This document shows positions 6,662 to 10,148 of a stretch of 10,148 bases of DNA, in pieces (the stretch's first letter is position 1; each line of letters starts with the position of its first letter). The position numbers and the translations under genes were made by a program. A model generated the notes under the pieces. That model had not been told where the DNA came from. It searched no databases and worked only from the letters and a program-made list of their open reading frames with translations. This stretch comes from an uncultured Panacagrimonas sp. (GTDB taxonomy: Bacteria > Pseudomonadota > Gammaproteobacteria > Nevskiales > Nevskiaceae). The DNA is taken from contig CAMLNE010000137.1 in NCBI GenBank assembly GCA_946481265.1, positions 1 through 10,148 on the forward strand, read 5' to 3'.

Positions 6662-7855
6662 TTGAACACTGCCTCGCCGCTCCACGCGAAGCTGTCCGGC
6701 TTCTACTTCGTCTACTACGTCGGTGTCGGCGCCTTCGTGCCGTTCTGGCCGTTGTACCTGCACGCGCTTGGCTACACGCCGGCACAGATCGGCATGGCGC
6801 TGGCCACCACCGGCCTGGTGCGCGTCGCCGCACCGATGGGCTGGGGCTGGATCATGGATCGCAGCGGGCGGCGCATGCCCTGGATTGCCGCCAGCATGGC
6901 GGTGTCGGCGTTCTTCTTCAGCCTGCTGCCCTGGTCGCCGAGCTTCGCGGTCCTGATTGCGCTGCACGCCATCTACGCGGTGTTCTGGAACGTGGCGTTG
7001 CCGGCCTTCGACGTGGTCACGCTCAACCACCTCGCACGCACCGGCCGCGACTACGCCCGGATCCGCCTGTGGGGCAGCATCGGCTTCATCATCGCGGTGT
7101 CGGCGCTGGGTCCGATCCTCGACATGACGGGCGTCGGCCCGGTGCCCTGGGTGGTGGTGGCCAGCATGCTGGCCATGGTCTGGCTGGCCCTGCTCGTGCA
7201 CGACGAACACGACCTGCGTGTACACGATGCGGCGCTCGGCGGCTTCCTGGCGCGGGCGCGCCAGCCGGCGGTGATCGCGCTGCTCGCGGCCTGCTTCCTG
7301 TCGCAACTGTCGTTCGCGCCGTTCTACGGCTTCTTCTCGATCTACCTGGAGGAACACGCCTATTCGCGTGGCGTGATCGGCGCGCTGTGGGCGCTGGGCG
7401 TGGTCGCCGAGGTGATCGTCTTTCTCTATACGGGCCGGATCATCCGGCGCTTCGGCGCGAGGCCGGTGCTGGTCGCCACCCTGGTCAGCTCGGCGCTGCG
7501 TTGGGCGCTGCTGGCGCTGTTCGTCGATGTCGGCCTGCTCCTGGTGGCCAGCCAGGTGCTGCACTTCATGAGCTTTGCCGTCTACCACGCGGTGACCGTC
7601 CACTACATCCACGAGCTGTTCCCCGGCCGCATGCAGGGACGCGGCCAGGCCCTGCTGGCGGCGGTGAGCTTCGGCCTGGGCGGTTCGCTCGGCAGCCTGC
7701 TGACGGGTTCGGCCTGGGAGACCATCGGCGCAAAGGTGGTGTACCTGCTGGCCACCGTCGCCGCGATGCTCGGCGCATGGGTGGCGCTGCGTGCGCCGTC
7801 GCTGGAGCGGCGCGCACCGCCGGTGACGCGGGTGTCCGCCCGCCTGGACGCCTGA
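6662..7855 (+). CDS. MFS transporter, HcaT / MFS_1-like family
   Basis: This 397-residue membrane protein has about 12 hydrophobic segments in two halves with a central loop near residues 180-200 (VHDEHDLRVHDA). The family clues are GWGWIMDRSGRR (60-71) in the loop between segments 2 and 3, and YARIRLWGSIGFI (131-143), a block I associate with the MFS_1-like group containing HcaT and nucleoside-proton symporter relatives. Also present are FYGFFSIYLEE (221-231) and FPGRMQGRGQALL (320-332). It should be a proton-coupled uptake or efflux carrier of the inner membrane; the substrate cannot be read from sequence. The start is assigned to TTG at 6662: an in-frame TGA lies at 6653-6655, and the first internal Met is residue 45, inside segment 2. 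There is no good Shine-Dalgarno sequence, so expression may be low. It lies 91 bases after aroC. Confidence 0.88.
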   Translation: MNTASPLHAKLSGFYFVYYVGVGAFVPFWPLYLHALGYTPAQIGMALATTGLVRVAAPMGWGWIMDRSGRRMPWIAASMAVSAFFFSLLPWSPSFAVLIALHAIYAVFWNVALPAFDVVTLNHLARTGRDYARIRLWGSIGFIIAVSALGPILDMTGVGPVPWVVVASMLAMVWLALLVHDEHDLRVHDAALGGFLARARQPAVIALLAACFLSQLSFAPFYGFFSIYLEEHAYSRGVIGALWALGVVAEVIVFLYTGRIIRRFGARPVLVATLVSSALRWALLALFVDVGLLLVASQVLHFMSFAVYHAVTVHYIHELFPGRMQGRGQALLAAVSFGLGGSLGSLLTGSAWETIGAKVVYLLATVAAMLGAWVALRAPSLERRAPPVTRVSARLDA

Positions 7856-7980
7856 ACCCGTCGGGACCGTCCGCGTTCCGGGTGGCGCGTTCCCATCAAG
7901 GAAAGGGAAGGTCTTGGGAGATTCCCGCCGAACACTTGCCGGCACATCCCTGGACCGCGGCCCGGACCGGAGATCGCCGC

Positions 7981-8004
7981 GCGGCGGGTCCGCGAATCCG
8001 CCGC
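7981..8004. other. Hairpin between convergent transporter and selO genes
   Basis: GCGGCGG (7981-7987) pairs with CCGCCGC (7998-8004) across a ten-base loop, in the 174-base gap between two genes that converge. No T-run follows on either strand, so it is not a classical intrinsic terminator. It may still protect 3' ends. The rest of the gap, including the purine-rich run at 7898-7911, holds no gene I can support. Confidence 0.3.
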
Positions 8005-8029
8005 CGGCGCCGGACTGCAGGGCCTGCTC

Positions 8030-9514
8030 TCAGGACGAGCAGCTCACGCTGATTTCCTGCGCCCAGGCGGGCGGCGCCGCGGCGTAGGCCTCGGATTCGG
8101 GCTGTTCGTCGAAGGGCCGGGCCAGGATGCGGAACAGGCGCTCGACCTCGCCATCCACGCCATGCTCGGACTGCTCGATCGCGGTCTGCACCAGGTGATT
8201 GCGCAGCACGTACTTCGGATTGATCGTGTTCATCCAGGCGGCGCGCGCGGCATCGTCGCTGTTCTCGGCCTGCAGGCGCGCGCGGTAGTCGCCCAGCCAG
8301 GCGTCGAACGCGGCCACGTCGGTGATCTCGTCGCGTATCGCGGGTGCGCTGCTGCCGCCGGACTCGACGGCGGACAGGCCGCGGAAGGCGCGCGTGAAGT
8401 CGTTGCGGCCGCGGTCGAGGATGTTGAGAAACAGGTTCGCCAGGTCGCGGTCGCCCTCGCGTGCCTCGCGCAGCCCCAGCTTGGCGCGCCAGGCGCCCAG
8501 CACCGCATCGGCATAGGCCGTCGGGTAGCGACCCAGGATTTCCTGCGCGATCTCCACGGCCTGCTCGGGTTCGGCGTGCAGCAGGGGCAGCGTCGCCTGC
8601 AGGAGTTTCGCGCAGTTCCAGTAGCCGACGCGCGGCTGCTGGTCATAGGCGTAGCGACCGGCCTCATCCGAGTGGTTGCAGATATGGCCGCTGTGGAAGC
8701 CGTCGAGAAAACCATAGGGACCGTAGTCGATGGTCAGGCCCAGCGCCGACATGTTGTCGGTGTTCATCACGCCGTGGCAGAAGCCCACGGCCTGCCACTG
8801 TGCCAGCAGGCGCGCCGTGCGCTCGACCACCTCGGTGAGCCAGGCGGCATATCGATCCGGTGCCCTCGCAAGCTGCGGGAAGTGATCCTCGATCAGCAGG
8901 TCCGCCAGCGGCGCCAGCATCTCGTGGCGCCGCTGGTAGTAGAAGAATTCGAAGTGCCCGAAGCGCACGAAGCTGGGCGCGGCGCGGCAGACGATGGCCG
9001 CCTGTTCGACCTGTTCACGCTGCACCGGATCGGGCGAGGCCACCAGGCACAGCGCGCGCGTGGTGGGGATGTCCAGCGCGTGCATCGCCTCCGAGCACAG
9101 GTATTCGCGGATGCTCGAGCGCAGCACCGCGCGACCGTCGGCGAAACGGGAGTAGGGCGTATGCCCGGCGCCCTTGAGCTGCAGCTCGAACAGCTCACCC
9201 TGCGCGTTGCGCACCTGTCCCAGCAGCAGGGCACGACCATCGCCGAGTTGCGGCACGAAGACGCCGAACTGGTGGCCGGCGTACACGCTGGCGATGCCCG
9301 GCGCATCGGCGCGCGTCGCATTGCCGGACATCATGCGCAGCAGGTCCGGATCGCCTGCCGCGTCGTCGGGCAGGCCGATCCCCGCGGCGAGCGCGCTGTT
9401 GAAATGCACCATGCGCGGCGCGGACAGCGGCTCCGGCGCGACGCGCGAGAAATACGCGTCCGGCAGCTTCGCGAAATGATCGACCCAGTCGAGGTTCAGC
9501 AGGGGATTGGCCAT
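8030..9514 (-). CDS. selO: Protein adenylyltransferase SelO (YdiU, UPF0061)
   Basis: This 494-residue pseudokinase-fold enzyme transfers AMP from ATP to Ser, Thr or Tyr of target proteins, a role linked to redox stress in the characterised members. Visible family blocks: YAGHQFGVFVPQLGDGRA (78-95), the nucleotide-binding lysine in LQLKGAG (111-117), HGVMNTDNMS (247-256; Asp253 and Asn254 in the catalytic region) and the metal-binding DYGPYGFLDGF (263-273, Asp263). INPKYVLRNH (431-440) is also conserved. The protein ends SCSS; Cys492, third from the end, is where selenocysteine occurs in some homologues. Length is close to E. coli YdiU at 478. The ATG at 9514 is preferred: MANPLLNLDW matches where homologues begin, and TGGAG (minus strand, 9526-9530) lies 11 bases upstream. 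It is divergent from the small PLDc_N gene. Targets are unknown. Confidence 0.96.
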   Translation of the reverse strand: MANPLLNLDWVDHFAKLPDAYFSRVAPEPLSAPRMVHFNSALAAGIGLPDDAAGDPDLLRMMSGNATRADAPGIASVYAGHQFGVFVPQLGDGRALLLGQVRNAQGELFELQLKGAGHTPYSRFADGRAVLRSSIREYLCSEAMHALDIPTTRALCLVASPDPVQREQVEQAAIVCRAAPSFVRFGHFEFFYYQRRHEMLAPLADLLIEDHFPQLARAPDRYAAWLTEVVERTARLLAQWQAVGFCHGVMNTDNMSALGLTIDYGPYGFLDGFHSGHICNHSDEAGRYAYDQQPRVGYWNCAKLLQATLPLLHAEPEQAVEIAQEILGRYPTAYADAVLGAWRAKLGLREAREGDRDLANLFLNILDRGRNDFTRAFRGLSAVESGGSSAPAIRDEITDVAAFDAWLGDYRARLQAENSDDAARAAWMNTINPKYVLRNHLVQTAIEQSEHGVDGEVERLFRILARPFDEQPESEAYAAAPPAWAQEISVSCSS

Positions 9515-9581
9515 GCCCCATTCTGCTCCAGAGGCCTGTGCCCTGCGATACGATCGGCCCCACTCTGATCGAGGATTGCGC
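9515..9581. promoter_or_regulatory. Divergent region between selO and the PLDc_N-type gene
   Basis: This 67-base gap should carry both promoters and both ribosome binding sites: TGGAG for selO (minus, 9526-9530) and GAGGA for the small gene (plus, 9571-9575, seven bases before its ATG). TACGAT at 9549-9554 resembles a plus-strand -10 element, but I see no matching -35. Confidence 0.35.
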
Positions 9582-9767
9582 ATGGAGCTGGATGACATCG
9601 GAATCTGGGGCGCCATCGTCCTGGTCGCGGATATCTACGCGATCATCGGCATCGTCGGCAGTCGCAGCGCGCCGATGAAGAAGGCGTTGTGGATCGTGCT
9701 GATCCTGCTCCTGCCGGTGGCCGGCTTCCTGATCTGGTTGCTGCTCGGGCCCAAATCGGCGAAGTAG
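9582..9767 (+). CDS. Small two-helix membrane protein, PLDc_N-like
   Basis: This 61-residue protein consists almost only of two membrane helices (about residues 7-26 and 35-55) joined by a short basic turn (SRSAPMKK, 27-34), with a C-terminal GPKSAK tail. The second half, KALWIVLILLLPVAGFLIWLL (34-54), matches the pattern I know for PLDc_N, the membrane module found ahead of cardiolipin-synthase-type phospholipase D domains and also as a free-standing small protein. No phospholipase D HKD domain follows, because the gene stops five bases before the convergent ketopantoate reductase gene. The ATG at 9582 has GAGGA at 9571-9575. The frame is open upstream to 9507, but those codons would overlap the selO start and look non-coding. 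Function is unknown. Confidence 0.75.
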   Translation: MELDDIGIWGAIVLVADIYAIIGIVGSRSAPMKKALWIVLILLLPVAGFLIWLLLGPKSAK

Positions 9768-9772
9768 CCCGC

Positions 9773-10148
9773 TCAGGCGCGTCCCCGGAGCCCCAGCGCA
9801 GCGCGCAGCTGCGCCGGGCTGATGCGCGGCGGCGTACGGCTCGCGCCGATCAGTTCCACCAGCCGCGCATTGACCGGCGTGGGGACGCCGGTCTCGAGGC
9901 CCAGCCGGCACACCTCGCCGTTGAGCTGCTCGACCTCGGTCATGCGCCCGGCCTCGACGTCCGACACCATCGAGGGATACGCGCCCTCGCGCACGCCGTT
10001 GCCATACCGTGCGAACCACCAGGGCAGCGGCCCCCCGTGCAGCAGCGCCCATCGGTATGCCGGGTAGGGCAGCAGCAGCGGCAGCTTCCAGGGCTGACCG
10101 GCCCGATCGAGCGCACGGGTGGCCTCGTCCAGCGCCGCGACATAGACC
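9773..10148 (-). CDS. Ketopantoate reductase family protein, C-terminal part (cut by window edge)
   Basis: Only the last 124 residues lie in the window; the N-terminal Rossmann domain is beyond base 10148. The frame is open from the edge (VYVAALDEATRALDRAG...) to the TGA at 9773-9775. It matches the ApbA/PanE C-terminal domain, which reduces 2-dehydropantoate to pantoate with NADPH in pantothenate and CoA synthesis. The key block is SMVSDVEAGRMTEVEQLNG (bases about 9973-9917), with the substrate-binding Ser (9971-9973) and the conserved Glu of the TE pair (9935-9937). GVPTPVNARLVELI follows, also canonical. It converges on the small membrane-protein gene with five bases between stops. Many genomes carry several PanE paralogues with other 2-keto acid substrates, so the family is well supported but the substrate is not, and I withhold the symbol. 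Confidence 0.88.
   Translation of the reverse strand, partial: VYVAALDEATRALDRAGQPWKLPLLLPYPAYRWALLHGGPLPWWFARYGNGVREGAYPSMVSDVEAGRMTEVEQLNGEVCRLGLETGVPTPVNARLVELIGASRTPPRISPAQLRAALGLRGRA

Noticed and set aside
7914..8087. Possible 57-codon reading frame starting at TTG after a purine-rich AAGGAAAGGGAAGG run
   Set aside because: The encoded peptide is Pro/Arg/Gly-rich low-complexity of the kind GC-rich DNA gives by chance, the start is TTG, and its 3' end runs antisense through the selO coding end.

Overview
The window is a strongly GC-rich stretch of chromosome with dense G/C third-position codon use, short intergenic gaps and mostly core metabolic genes. The gene set (prmB close to aroC, proteobacterial-type psd, a Sco/SenC protein, selO with a Cys-Ser-Ser end) fits a gammaproteobacterium, possibly Xanthomonadales/Lysobacterales. 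That placement is inference from gene content and composition, not from a marker gene. I see no tRNA, rRNA, CRISPR array, transposase or prophage gene.

Layout. (1) 111-1361 (+): a flavoenzyme of acyl-CoA dehydrogenase fold whose active-site residues look like those of nitroalkane oxidase. (2) 1395-3416 (-): a three-gene block read right to left, consisting of a Sco-type copper chaperone, phosphatidylserine decarboxylase joined to it by a one-base stop/start overlap, and a small uncharacterised membrane protein. (3) 3518-7855 (+): prmB (ribosomal protein L3 glutamine methyltransferase), a zinc-type CDF efflux pump overlapping prmB by four bases, aroC (chorismate synthase) and an MFS transporter with a TTG start. 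(4) 8030-9514 (-): selO, a protein adenylyltransferase pseudokinase. (5) 9582-9767 (+): a 61-residue two-helix membrane protein of PLDc_N type. (6) 9773 to the window edge (-): the C-terminal part of a ketopantoate reductase (PanE family).

How the genes relate. The minus-strand block is envelope-centred: cytochrome-oxidase copper delivery, phosphatidylethanolamine synthesis and an unknown membrane protein. The plus-strand block has the prmB/aroC neighbourhood known from other gammaproteobacteria, with a metal exporter inserted and translationally linked to prmB. The outer genes look independent.

The most interesting item is the first gene. It is likely to be annotated as acyl-CoA dehydrogenase, but it carries Asp in place of the usual catalytic Glu, with an Arg seven residues later, as in fungal nitroalkane oxidase. 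I found no convincing undescribed multi-gene system; the rest is mainly housekeeping with some unusual linkages and one uncharacterised membrane protein.
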